From: Blastobasis lacticolella
Taxonomy: Eukaryota > Arthropoda > Insecta > Lepidoptera > Blastobasidae
Direction: 5' to 3'
Length of the DNA: 64,000 nt
Assembly (NCBI GenBank): GCA_905147135.1
Contig: LR990056.1
Span: 11,604,001 to 11,668,000, forward strand
This document shows positions 12,263 to 23,764 of this stretch, in pieces; positions within the stretch are counted from its first letter, which is position 1, and every line of letters starts with the position of its first letter. The notes below the pieces were generated by a model that did not search any database, was not told where the DNA came from, and was given only the letters and a program-made list of their open reading frames with translations. The translations under genes and the position numbers were made by a program.

Positions 12263-13560
12263 CTGGATTCGACCACTTTTTCAATAGGCCAGTTCTAAAT
12301 AGGACCCATCCGCTTTTGACCACTTATTTATTTGACTACCTCATGTACGGTGTGCATACATAAAAACATAAGCAACTGGCTGCGAGTAAACCTTTTGACG
12401 TTTATGCTTGCCCTTTTCGAGTGATATTCGGCCATAGGTATACTTTTACAATGAGGATCATTCATGATTTTTGTTTAGTGACTTTTCCATTAGCTTATAA
12501 CACCATATGAATAAATGTCAACAAAGTTTCACTATATCTCCCAAAAAGTGAACCAGAGAAGTACCAGCGCTAGAACACAGTGATTTTGCCATGTCTGATG
12601 ACGTCATTCGACACCCGGGTAACTCTTACGTTACACGCATATATTTCATTGCGCTTGACATATCTTTCAAACCCATATAACCTAGGAATTTCAAAATGGA
12701 CCTCAAAAAGTGTTTCACTGCGTTTCATTGCCATGAAAATGCGCTCAGATTTTATCAACAAACCTATAAAATTTTACCATGTGATAGATCCTCCTTGATA
12801 GTACTTTAAATCGAAATTAAATTAGCTTGTAAGAATTGCAGGCTGAAAATATCACTATAAACTTCACAACTACGTAACTTTTAAAGGTCTCGTTTCCCAA
12901 TTCTGAGCGATAAGATCATTAATATTGGTATTGGAGATAAACTTTTAGCCGACTTAAAAAAAGAGAGGAGGTTCTTAATAAATCATGTTGCCAAAAGTCG
13001 CGATGGAGCTGTGGAGATGGAACGGCTACAGACAGGCATAAAGAAACAGTGCATTTTAAATTCATGTTTTATGTTACTGTGTCTGTGACAAGGAGCGAGA
13101 GTAAAAAGTAAGTGCGGAAGATATTTATATTGACGTGCTGGTAGCAAGTATATTGTATTGACGTAATTTGTTCCTTGCCTATGTTTGGTAATGGAAGTAA
13201 AGGTATTCATTTACAGTAGTGACTGGAACCAGCAAACCGATTGCATAGTTATTTTACTAGTAAAGAGAGCTATTAGGCTAATTTAAAAAAACATCAAAAA
13301 TAATACTACTGAGGGATTTTATTTGGGTGCTCAAACTTTTTATCTGAGTCAGTGGCCTATTTACTTGCACTTACGTCATCATTATTGGAGGCCTAGGGAA
13401 GGGTCGGAGGGGTAGGTGGGATTTATACGTAAATACACCACTGACCCAAGACATGGATTAGTTTACAGAAGTATTTTACTAAAATAAATAGGTACCTACA
13501 AGAAGTTTACGATAGAATTACCGAATTAGTGACTCTTAGACTATCATGCTATATATACGA
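12263..13560. other. No gene seen
   Basis: Short overlapping open frames on both strands at 12570-12800 have no domain. Nothing else was recognised. Confidence 0.4.
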
Positions 13561-13574
13561 GTAAATAGTATAAA

Positions 13575-13653
13575 ACTAAGTCGCTCTCTGCCGTCTGTAT
13601 CGAAGGGTAGGTAGGGGTAAAGTAGGTGAACGCGAACGAAGTCATCATAAAAT
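13575..13653 (-). mobile_element. Partial copy of the short dispersed element
   Basis: It shares GGGTAGGTAGGGGTAAAGTAGGTG and GCGAACGAAGTC with 12014-12262. It ends in the left copy of a 21-bp direct repeat that bounds the next insertion. Confidence 0.55.
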
Positions 13654-13935
13654 CCGTTCCGTTCCGTTCCGTTCAAGAACAACACCAGCCAGAAATGCTT
13701 CTGCAAGGGTGTATGTAGATCATATCAGCAAGAACTGGGTACGGCATCGCCATACTCGGTGGTTCCGTCGTCTGTACTTGTATTTTGAGCAACCAAGCCC
13801 AGTGGTTGTCACGGGTCTCACCCAAAGAGCTAGTTTGCTCCGGATACAGCATCAGACGTGGGAGTTGTTGATTTTAGGCGACACCAGACCTCGTCCTCCA
13901 CTGATTTGCGCTACCTCCAGCCCGAGATACCAGTA
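13654..13935 (-). mobile_element. 282-bp insertion bounded by 21-bp direct repeats
   Basis: The 21 bases at 13633-13653 (CGAACGAAGTC...ATAAAAT) are repeated exactly at 13936-13956. The insert is GC-richer than its surroundings. On the minus strand it ends in four GAACG units, so it looks like a 5'-truncated, target-primed retroinsertion with a GAACG tail and not a poly(A) tail. I do not recognise the parent element. Confidence 0.6.
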
Positions 13936-14417
13936 CGAACGAAGTCATCATAAAATAAGTATTTAAGAATTGGTACCCAGATCGCACAATAAAATATAAT
14001 AAAAGCCCATGAATAATGCATGGGTTTGCGCAGTTTATGGCATTATTAGTGTATCTTTATCGATCTTGCTCATAAAAGGTCGGATTTACTCACATTATCT
14101 GGCATTATGGTCGCTTATGCTATGTTTTTTTATGTGGCAACAGCCTTGAGTGGCCGCTACACTTCTCGCATACCGCTGTCGCGTTTTGAAAGTTCATAAT
14201 TTGTATTATCGAGAGACAATGAACTAAAAAAACATGGCTCGCGCACGATTTGAACTATTTTCCTTCCTGATACAACTACATGCCAAAATTGCCAGCTAAT
14301 TGAACGCGAACAGAATTAGTGGCACTTGAAAAATATTTAAATGAATTTTTATGAGTGAAAAAGTATTTTGTGGTATTTAGGTGTTGTTGTAAGAAGGTAT
14401 TCTCTTCTGTTTACGCG

Positions 14418-14700
14418 ACTGAATATGTAACCATGATTAAATCTTAACCAGATTGGATAATGTTCCCCTGTTAACAGGATCATTGAGGTCAGATGACAGT
14501 CGCTCTTCTGTAATTATTTAATCTGCCAAATCCGTCCATAGGCTGCGGTGACTGCTTACCATCAGGCAAGCCGCAAGCTTGTTTGCCACCTTAGTGGTAT
14601 AAAAAAAAAAAAAAACCTGGATCATGATCAAGGCGTACCCCGGGTATTCGCGCGGGACATCACAACCAATCTATTGACGTTATTATCTAGGCATGCAACA
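14418..14700 (+). mobile_element. tRNA-SINE body, split by an insertion
   Basis: It carries CCAGATTGGATAATGTTCCCC, GGTCAGATGACAGTCGCTC and AATCTGCCAAATCC, then after the interruption CCTGGATCATGATCAAGGCG and CACAACC. The two halves join at AAATCC/CCTGG as in the intact copy at 7751. Confidence 0.75.
14534..14615 (+). mobile_element. Nested LINE 3' end with poly(A)
   Basis: This 82-base insert matches 1270-1346 and ends in about 15 A residues, interrupting the SINE at AAATCC|CCTGG. It is therefore younger than the SINE copy. A longer target duplication is not obvious. Confidence 0.8.
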
Positions 14701-14889
14701 CCATCGTCCGCATCGTCACTTACCACCATTATATTAGGTGAGATGATGGATAACCCATCCCCTGTTTTAGCTTTAGCTATGTTGTTATAATATCCAGATA
14801 AGTGACCGTACCCAAAAGAGAAAAAAAAATGAACGTTAAACTACTGGACTCACCTCCTTAACATCAAATGCTTGCCTCTTCCTCTTTAC

Positions 14890-15060
14890 ATAGTAAAAAA
14901 TTAAGTCGTTTACCGCGTCTGTTTGTACCTATACCTGCTAACTCCTTCGCAATGGATTTTGATGTGGTTTTCAGCATCAGTTAGAGAATTTCTTCCGGAA
15001 GGTTTAAACTTATGTATAATACATAGTATAAAAGCCGACAAAACCCCGTGCGAAGCCGGT
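14890..15060 (-). mobile_element. Diverged copy of the short dispersed element
   Basis: It has the block reading CGCAATGGATTTTGATGTGG and TTTCAGCATCAG followed by CCGTGCGAAGCCGG, parallel to 12014-12262 but much diverged. Confidence 0.4.
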
Positions 15061-15980
15061 GCAAAATATAAAAATCTTACAGCTTGCTGTAAGCCTGATG
15101 GATTAAGACCTAGATAATTCCGTCTCACCGAGGATTAGATCTTTGACACAACAAGCGATTAAAGGCTTTAGTATTTAATTGTTTTTTTGTACAGTATAAG
15201 ACAAACACAATTATTATTACATTGGGCGTGGCAATATCACTATAGGTGTTGATCACCGTTGAATTTGCATTAGGTGCTTACGTACGGTGGTACGGTAAGG
15301 CTTCCGCGAGGTGTTAAAGATAACAATGTGGTCTGTGTCATCACCTAATATTTAAATTTGAACCAGTCTGTCTGTATAGTACGAAATTTGACTTCCTTCT
15401 AAGTCGCTACACTCTTGACAGAGTGGTCGTCGGTTGAGGATTGGCAGTATGCTAACTATTCATTGGTTAAATCAAGCTACACAGTAAAAATTGAGTTTTC
15501 TAAATAGTTTATAAAAGATGGAGCTACCTCAAACTCCCGAATCGATATAAAAATTCTTCATCCCAATTAATGTTACGGCCGGGAATCAAACCCGCTCTTC
15601 TTGCTCTTCACGAGTCCACTCAAAAAATACTAGCTGGTTCATCGAATTACAGAGAACACCCGGGTATATTTAATATAGTCTTTGTGGGTCATAAGTATGT
15701 TCCTACGTAGCTATCTTTGATAGTGGAACGTTAATGCGAAACCGGGTGAATTGCTATGTTAGTTGCATATTAAAAAAGTCAATCTAACCCCTGTACCGCT
15801 ACTCACTAAGTAGGAAGTACAAGGCAATAATTTGAATACAATGCTCGTAAGACAATAACTTGCCACCGGCACGGTTTAGCCACATTCGGATTTACAAGCA
15901 AAAGTAAGAGACATTGCTCACTAGATAACAAAGAGTAAAACGAAGTAAAATATCTAAACACAATAAATAAATAATTTTAT
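15061..15980. other. No gene seen
   Basis: No coding frame, RNA gene or known repeat. Only short scattered open frames. Confidence 0.4.
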
Positions 15981-15984
15981 TTGG

Positions 15985-16190
15985 CGTAATTGTCGCGGAT
16001 GTGCTCTCGGGCACGAGGGCCCGGGGTTCGCCTTGACCATGATCCAGGATTTGCAGATCAGGTAATCACAGTAGAGCGACTGCCATCTGACCTCCATGAC
16101 CCTGCTAAAAGGGGAACTTGACCAAATTGGATCATGGTTGCACATTCAGTCGCCTGAATGTGCAGGTTTCATCACGATGTTTTCTCTCGC
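15985..16190 (-). mobile_element. tRNA-SINE, headless copy
   Basis: On the minus strand it reads from CGATGCTATTACGGCGAGAG through ATGTGCAACCATGATCC, GGTCAGATGGCAGTCGCTC and CTGGATCATGGTCAAGGCG to CCGCGACAATTACGCC. The (ATG)n tail has decayed. It is useful as an uninterrupted reference for the copy at 26858-27895. Confidence 0.7.
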
Positions 16191-17325
16191 CGTAATAGCA
16201 TCGGATAGATGAAGAAAGAAATCTATATACAATATCGAACCCAAAAATAATCACGAAAGTTGCGACATTGTGTTCATACAGACTTAATCGGTTCAAAAAT
16301 ATACATTATACCTACGTATTTTCGTAAGCTTTAAGTTGTTATTGTCAATGTGAGTTGTAATTTTATTTGACATACTTGCTTGTAAAAGCGTCCATTATTG
16401 CACAGATTTTGTACTCACAATTTTAAAACCCGCCTGCTTAGCAGACCAATTGTTTGGTTCTATTTTTCTCCACTTTAATGGTTTGTAGCTTACATTTGTT
16501 GCATTTCATAAGGAATTCGTGAGCATTGGCAATGAATTAAATACTGAATATATTAAATATTATCCACTTGTTTGTTAATACACCTATTAGGCACTTATTA
16601 TGGTTATTTAGTTATTATTAAGAGCATTCTATACTACGTATTTTAATACCTAATGAACAGTAAGCTTAATCTTACCGCGTTGTCGATACAAACTTTTAAT
16701 ATGTTAATAACGTAGATTTGTGGCTACTAAACACGATTAATCCGGTTTAGTACCGTACCTACTATAATCTAAGTATTCATACATCATTCTAAACTATCTG
16801 CAGATCATAGATATACGTAATAAAGAAATGTAGATAAAAGATAAGGAGATTAAAGCGGCAGATTTCTGTCGAGTGATTCATGATTGAATCGATTTTAAGC
16901 TTAGATAAAGTCACTTTACAGTAAATTATTTAAGTAAACAAAGCCATGATTACATAGCCACCCACTTTGGTTTTAAGTTTATAGAGACATAATGTAGTCG
17001 TTTCGAACAATAAGTAATTTGGTCAACAGACTGATAACTGTCTAAAAGTATTGTGAAAGTTATTGAAAAAATTGATTACATTTTTACTGTCACTTATGTT
17101 TTGAATGGGCAGACACTTAAGTAACTTATGTTGTTATAAAAATGCATTCTAATCTAACTACGTAATAAGCAATTTTTTCTAGGTTGAGGAAGAAAAATAC
17201 CTACCTATATAATGTAGATATTGGCCTGAAATGTTTGGAATAAAAGGTTCAATGGTTCTAATTTTCAGGACCAATACACGCACATGATGAACTATTTAAG
17301 CCTTACGAAAAAAGCGTGCAGCATA
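16191..17325. other. No gene seen
   Basis: AT-rich and without supported features. Confidence 0.4.
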
Positions 17326-17334
17326 ATTTTCTAC

Positions 17335-17525
17335 CGTGCGTGCTTGCCGGTGTCGGGTCGTGTGGTGTCCGCCAGACAACAATACAGCACCAACTCCTGC
17401 CGTCACGCACGCCTATCGCAAATTATCAGAAATGCAACATAACTGTTTCGCAAAAAATGAGATTATATGGCAAATCCTTCTGCCAATGTGGAGGAGGCTT
17501 TAGTCCAGCAGTGGACTGTTATTTG
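17335..17525 (+). mobile_element. Diverged dispersed repeat with a CAGTGGACTGTT end
   Basis: It starts near GGTCGTGTGGTGTCCG and ends AATGTGGAGGAGGCTTTAG then CAGCAGTGGACTGTT. The same frame of blocks occurs at 28275-28535, 28650-28835 and 42258-42525 (+) and 30270-30506 (-). Confidence 0.5.
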
Positions 17526-17599
17526 TCTCTATCACATCTTCTTGTCATCGGTCGGCTTTTTTAACACCCAGCCGAAGGGTTTAATTCAACATGAGATAT

Positions 17600-17980
17600 G
17601 CACCTCATCATCATCATCTTCATCCGAGCAGTTTTCCTATCTCTTTTTCCTTGGTGTTTTAGATAATTTTTTGTCAATACTTGGTATACATTTTTGTGTG
17701 ATACAATTATTTTTCGAGCGCCAATCTCGGCTTCTGCGAGGGTAGGCTTTCCTACTCTTTCTTCTCCATTTTTCCCGATCTTACTTAATATGTACCTTTG
17801 TATCCAAACTATATTGCTGACGGAGATTTTGCAAGGATTGCTTACAGGTGACATTCGCTGAAAAGGCTTCGCCGTTTGCGATAATCGCGATAATGGTGTT
17901 GCAAACCCAGCGGTCGCCGGGTCAAGGGCACCGAATAATGCGAGTATTTCACAGCGTGAGGTTTTCTCCACTTAGCGGGT
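17600..17980 (-). mobile_element. Possible LINE/SINE remnant with (ATG)n tail
   Basis: A 136-codon open frame on the minus strand ends in ATGAAGATGATGATGATG at about 17604-17621, the same tail type as the RTE-like and SINE families. No protein domain is visible in the frame, so I treat it as non-coding repeat sequence. Confidence 0.3.
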
Positions 17981-17999
17981 TCACGCTTCAATTACTATT

Positions 18000-19290
18000 A
18001 CTTTGTTACATTTTTGTGCAGGCTTGAGGTTCCGGTTGTTACCTATGGGAGGCAATTACGCAGGGTTTAGCAATGGTAAGGCTGATCCTAGAACGCCTCA
18101 GCGAAGGTTCGGAGTAAAATGTTACTCCGAATAGACTATGCGTGTGCGAAATACTTCATCCCCTTGAGCGCCATATAGCCGAAGAGGCAGTGTTAAGTAC
18201 TTAGAATTGCAAGAGTTTAGTGTATTATATAGGCATTGATAATTAATTGAATCCATCGGAGAAACATATAAACAGGTAATAAACATACGGTTTCAATATT
18301 ATTGTACGAAAATATGAAAGAAAAGTGTACTTTGTAACAAAAACAGTTATGAACGTGGGTGAAAGGATGTATAGATAGCAAATACTTCGAAATTGATTGT
18401 TGACGACACAGAAAAAATTACCTGCTTCGGTGCCTCGCCAAAAGGCCGTTGAAAACGACCAATATAGTCGCCTAATTTTAATTAGATTGCATTGTCTAAA
18501 TAATTGCGTTGAAATATCTTTATTAAGGTCAAGTTTCTCTGGAAGCGTATGCTCAGACATGTCTATAGCCACTTGCCAAAATCAAGATATGAGCGGATAA
18601 GTATCAGCCTTCACACTGCACGCCCGGCCGACAGTTATGCACCTGATGATGTCATGGCTTTTTGTGAGACAACCGCTGACTTAGTTCTCGTCCGACTGCG
18701 TACAATTATTTAAAGGCCAATGCCATTGACTTACCTAATATAGGTAGGTTAGTGGTCACTAGCAGTAGCCTACTACCAGTAGGAAATAGTATCTACGACG
18801 AAAATAATTTCTAATAAGTAGGTATTACTGGTCGTAATTCTGCAAAATACAGGTACAAAATATAATCTTAGTAAGTTTTGGTGAGCTGTCTAGAGTACCA
18901 AAGTGTTTATACCTACCGATAATCACAATAGCCGTCTCTGCATCTCGCAGATCTCCGGAGGGACTGGCTCTCTGTGTTCTCTACCATATGTAAAAAACCA
19001 TTTTAATATATGTCAAATTTGCTTAAACATAAGTTTTTAGAGTTAATGTGTTAACCAATATTTGTGTAAATAATCTTGCACAGCCCTGTAATTTTTCATA
19101 CTATCAACTCTCCGGTTGACTGGTAGAGAGAGCTTTGAAGCTTTATGTCCGCCATTATACGTAACAGTGCATGAAGTTTAAATAAATAAATAAATGTATA
19201 GGTACTTTTGAGCCATCGCCACTCTGCCGTCGCACCCACTAACAATGACAAAGATTGCGTCATCTGGGTACTTGTCATTTAACTAATGTA
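18000..19290. other. No gene seen
   Basis: No supported feature. The open frame 18243-18572 (-) has no domain. Confidence 0.4.
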
Positions 19291-19295
19291 GTGCC

Positions 19296-19745
19296 ATGGA
19301 CTTACTACCCAAGGACTTTCACTTTACACAGATCCTAACTGGACACGGTTTCCACAAGGCCTATCTCAAAAGATTTAAAATTACAGAGAATGACGCCTGT
19401 CTTTGTGACAACTCCACCTGCCAGACCCTTGAACATCTTATTCAAAACTGCCCAATTTTTGGCCGAGACCGATACGACTACACCGAAGGTTGCCGTAGTC
19501 TGGGAATAACATCTCCATTCGCGATTACTGAATCTTTAAAGAAAAAACGTAACATTGACTTGTTTACACACTACACTAGTCACATAATCAAAACGATTAG
19601 ATTAATAAATGGAACATAGTGTTTTTTTAAATTGTTAATTATTTGTTAGTGACTTCGCTGGTCCTAAATGTACGAAAAAAAAAAAAAAAAATTGAGATAT
19701 GTATATACAATAAAAAAATAAAAAAAATAATAATAATAATAAAAA
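19296..19745 (+). pseudogene. R1/I-like LINE, ORF2 C-terminus and tail
   Basis: The frame 19296-19619 encodes L-T-G-H-G-F-H-K-A-Y-L then a zinc-finger-like run with C-L-C, C-Q-T-L-E-H and N-C-P, ending in a stop. This L-T-G-H-G ... C-x-C ... E-H-x-x-x-x-C-P pattern is usual at the end of ORF2 of R1/I-type non-LTR retrotransposons. A short 3' UTR and two A-rich tracts (19675-19692 and 19711-19745) follow. It lacks all of the endonuclease and reverse transcriptase, so it is a 5'-truncated copy. Confidence 0.75.
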
Positions 19746-19865
19746 ATGCTCAACACATGGACAACAGCCCAATACTTAGCTCAAGTACTTTAGGTGCATC
19801 ATATGTTATTTAACGTTATATGTATAATATATTTTATCTTGTTATAGCTTTAAGAAACCTGTATA

Positions 19866-20097
19866 CACTGGGTGCATGTATCCAATGGCACGCCCGATGT
19901 ACACAGGTACCCTCACCTTAACCCACGCTCCCTTTCGCGAACTCACTTCACCACCGAAAGACTCTGGCTTCACCAGAGGCTTTCGAGGGCAGGTAGGGGT
20001 TTTAGCCGGTAAGAGTCCGGCACTACCTGGGTCCCCTTCCCAGGTGTCCATGACGGATTTCCCCTGCCTACCAATTAAACAAAAAAAAAAAAAAAAA
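19866..20097 (+). mobile_element. LINE 3' UTR or SINE with poly(A)
   Basis: A GC-rich run (GGCAGGTAGGGGTTTTAGCC, CCGGCACTACCTGGG, CCCAGGTGTCC) ends in about 19 A residues at 20080-20099. The poly(A) directly abuts the inverted-repeat element that starts at 20099. I recognise no coding content. Confidence 0.6.
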
Positions 20098-20098
20098 A

Positions 20099-21107
20099 AC
20101 CCAAGGGGACTGCGCACTGCTTTGACTAAAACCGGGCAGAGCGAGAGTCACCATCGATAGTCCTTTGTCCTTTTCTAACAGTGTAAACACAATGTTATTG
20201 GCATAATCACCGTCATTCTAAATTGACAAGTGTCATGTTTGGTGTTGCCATTATTGGAGAAATATATTTACCGTGAATTTGGTATTATTATGAGGTAATC
20301 CGTACAATCCGAAAAGTAGTTGTCAAAATACCTTTTGATCTACTGAACGTTTCTCCGACAAACGTCGAGTCGACATAATTATTAAATAATTATTAACCTA
20401 CACCCTTTTGTTCCACAAAACAGATAAGAGTTCGGTAACACTAGTTTCTAAAGAGAAGTGATACTCGTCAATATCTACATTTCGTATGACAGCTGTCATA
20501 CTTAGAACTGTCATCCGAAATGTAGATCTCGATGAGTACTATCGTATTGCTCTAGGAACTAGTGTTCTAAGACCAATCGTTTCCGACTTACAACAGTTCT
20601 AAGTTTGACAGCTGTCATGCAAAATGTAGATCTCGACGAACACTATCATTTTTCTTTAGGAACGAGTGTTATAGCACCAATAGATTAGGAGTTATTTCAG
20701 TTCATTGTTTGACAGCTGTCATTCGAAATGTAGATCTCAACAAGTACTATCATTTCTTTCTAGAAACTAGTGTTTTAGGACCAATGGGTAGATTTAACTT
20801 TGACAGCTGTCATACGAATAGATGATCTCGAGGAGTGCTATCATTTCACTCTAGGAACTAGTGTTCTAGGGCCAATAGTCTCCGAGTAGCAGGGTAAGCT
20901 TGGGCTGGACCCTGGTAAAAACATAACCTTCAGATTGCTCCCGGTCCAGCTCTGCACGGCCCTGAGGTCGGTGTCCGCGCCAAATATTAAAAGTAATTCG
21001 GAATTAGCATCAACAATGGTGGCAACACTAGAAAGGGACACAGGACTATCGATGGTGACTCTCGCTCTGCCCGGTTTTAGTCAAAGCAGTGCGCAGTCCC
21101 TTTGGGT
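20099..21107. mobile_element. 1-kb element with 85-bp terminal inverted repeats
   Basis: The left end (ACCCAAGGGGACTGCGCACTG ...) is mirrored at the right end (... CAGTGCGCAGTCCCTTTGGGT). The match continues through TTTGACTAAAACCGGGCAGAG and CGAGAGTCACCATCGATAGTCC to about 20183 and 21026. There is no transposase frame. It is best explained as a non-autonomous DNA transposon. The superfamily is not clear and no target duplication could be fixed. Confidence 0.75.
20450..20880. repeat. Palindrome-centred tandem array
   Basis: TGACAGCTGTCA (or ATGACAGCTGTCAT) occurs at 20487, 20606, 20710 and 20800. Each copy is followed by a version of GAAATGTAGATCTCGA, GAGTACTATCATT, CTAGGAACTAGTGTT and AGGACCAAT. 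The spacing shrinks from 119 to 104 to 90. To the left of the first copy the unit is inverted, giving a larger dyad. Confidence 0.85.
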
Positions 21108-21109
21108 AG

Positions 21110-21855
21110 TAAGTCCATGTGTAGTGCATTGGGAGACAGTAACCGCGCACGCGCAAGTTGTGGAATAATCTCGAATCCCGAATCTTTACTTTGCACTACA
21201 ACTTGGGGTTCAAACGGCCTAGTTAAACGCCGACGCGTACTGCTGCAGATGTACTGGATGACGGTGACAGTGACAGATGACAGTTCTGTAGTTTCAGAGA
21301 CTAACCTCATTTATAATATTATCACTTAATAAACCTCTTTCTTAAATTAGTTGGCATTGTTTGAGTGCTAGCACTATAAATGCTTTTCCATCCAAAGCTA
21401 TTTTGCTGACTGTAGGCACATATACCTACTTTTTCGTATAAGCGGACGATAGTTATACGAGGCTGGCCTCAGTTGGACGTAAAGCCTAGGTTTTACTTTC
21501 CCACTTACGAATTCTTGAGTCTGGCTAAATCTGGCTTCTCTGTAGGTGATAAAATGCCTACGTACGCGGATCACTTCCGGAGTGCGGCTGGGCAGTCACC
21601 TTTGTAGAGTGGCGCGCAAGGCAACGCTATTTTTTGTTCCCCATCTCACACTTAGCCATTCCGCATGCGATGTGTACAGGCTGTAGATAATTTGGTTTAC
21701 TTTTTAATATTCCGAGCTGGCATAAAATATTGGCACGCTAGCAAAACATTATGAGGATTAGAGTCATTTACAGCCGGAGTTAAAGTCGAACTCAGTACTT
21801 GTACCTTGTACTTTTAACTCTATAATATTAAGCAACCAAGTTACCGACACAGCCC
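21110..21855. other. No gene seen
   Basis: No supported feature. Confidence 0.4.
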
Positions 21856-21861
21856 GAAGGA

Positions 21862-22085
21862 TTGCCAGGCTAAAGTGGCAGTGGGTAGGGCATAGTTCGA
21901 AGTATAGATGGTCGGTGGGGCAGTAAAGTTCTTGAGTGGGGACCAGATACCTGAAGACGCAGTGACAGTAGGCCTCCCACAAGGTGGAGCGGCGACCTAG
22001 TAAAGATCGCAGTTGTCAGCTGGACGCGGAAGACACAGGACCGGCCTTTGTGGAGATCTCTAGAGAGGCCTATGCCCAGCAATTT
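21862..22085 (+). mobile_element. RTE-type LINE relic, ORF2 end
   Basis: Blocks matching the VGRPPTRW...DLVKIA...WMR...AQDR family can be read (GTAGGCCTCCCACAAGGTGG, CTAGTAAAGATCGCAG, GGACCGGCCTTTGTGGAGATC, GAGGCCTATGCCCAGCA) but the frame is broken. Other copies are at 33262, 35386 (-) and 44082 (-). Confidence 0.65.
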
Positions 22086-22089
22086 TATA

Positions 22090-23460
22090 AAATAATTTAA
22101 TAATAAATTAATTTTATTATATTAGGTTCCTGAAAATGTTGTTGTTTTTTGTAGGTACTTCATCAAAGATTTTACCTACTTACCTACCCACCTACTTCTT
22201 TACCGATTCGAGCAAACTATCGAATTGGCCGAAAATAATGAGTTGACATTTTATCACGTCCTGTACAACATTGCGCTTGTCTTATACTTAATATAAATTA
22301 CTTAGGTGCAATATAATACGCATAGCTAATGTAGTTAACTGCCCATTCATATCCGCAAACTGCCATGAGCGGAAAACAACTATTGGTCTATAGGCCAATA
22401 GAAAGGAAATTGACATAATGAGACCCAGTTATAGTGCGCTTTCAAAGGTTCTTGTTATGCCTATGCGTATTTACATCCATTTGCTATGATTCCATGTTAT
22501 TTGCTAGCTCTTGATTGTAGTTTCGTTTCTGTTGGTCAGATATAACTGTCCCATGGGAACCTTGAAGAGGTGGGCACAGCTTATTAGCGGAATACCTATG
22601 CCATTCGAATTAGATTCGCTCGATTGGGAAAGTACAGGGTACTTACAACCTTACAGAATATCGCTGCCAAACAATAGTTGATTTTATATTACGCAGAGGT
22701 TTTCAGGATCGTAGCAAGTGGAATAATGTAGGTAGACGCCTATGTGAAGAAGGCGTAACGATTTCTACAGGCGATCGACTTTACTTTCAAGCTTTATGTC
22801 TAAATACTACGAAGTCAGAAATGGGATATCTATAAGTACTTATTCATAAACATTTCTTTGGCAACGGGATGAATAATTTTATTTTTGGACAATAGGTATG
22901 TAAACTAATAACATTTAAAAATGTAATGCAATGTGGTTAATGTGTGTGATAACAAACCAATGTCGTCTCATAAATTATTTTGAGCTTAATTCGCAGGAGA
23001 ACTATTTATTATTAAGACTGGAGGTTGATAGCAGCCAAATTGTAAGACTGAGTAAAATGAGTAAGTACTACGTGCAAAGAGTGATATACGATTATAGTCC
23101 GCCATCTTCGCCGTGTGGAGAATTAGAAAGATACGAAGGAAAACGATGGGCTTTCGTGGGGTAAGGACAACCCAACAATGGAGGCTGAGTATCATTACTC
23201 CAGTGTTCAGAGGTTCGGCGTAGAAATGCAGCAACTATATAAAGTATAACAGGAGACAGTCTAAATTTTTCCTGACCACCAGCCGGCATAATGAGAGTTG
23301 TAATGGATAAAGCTTATAAAACGTAATATCCTCTCGTAATTATTTGAATTCTTTAGCTAGCCAATTTTTTTTATATTAATGTTTAAAATATTACTAATTT
23401 GCTATGAAATGAACGCAGTTTTGGCATGAAATTATGAACACACTCAAAAAAACTGTGGAT
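22090..23460. other. No gene seen
   Basis: No supported feature. A short frame at 22931-23164 (+) is unexplained and lacks a domain. Confidence 0.4.
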
Positions 23461-23464
23461 TCTC

Positions 23465-23749
23465 AAACTTATCTGACCCGGTGGCCAAAACTGGATTTAA
23501 GTCTCGTCATTTTGAAATGTCATGCCAATGCCCACAACAGCGACGCTGTCACATGGTCTGACAAGTTTATGGCTCTGTAATAAAACTCCAAAACTCAATG
23601 TCCAAACCTAGGATATTTTTACCTGTCTGTCTATGCAGTGCCACAAACTTAATCTTATCCAGTGACAGCGTCGCTGTTGTTGGCATTGGCATGACATTTC
23701 AAAATGACGAGACTTAAATCCAGTTTTGGCCATTGTGTCAGATAAGTTT
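23465..23749. mobile_element. Foldback element with 88-bp arms
   Basis: Bases 23465-23552 (AAACTTATCTGAC ... CGACGCTGTCAC) are mirrored at 23662-23749 with only about five mismatches, around a 109-base spacer. A foldback MITE is the simplest reading. Confidence 0.85.
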
Positions 23750-23764
23750 TTATTATGTAGTAAA

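Noticed and set aside
19876..20160. 94-codon plus-strand frame
   Set aside because: It crosses a poly(A) tail and the edge of the inverted-repeat element, so it is not one gene.
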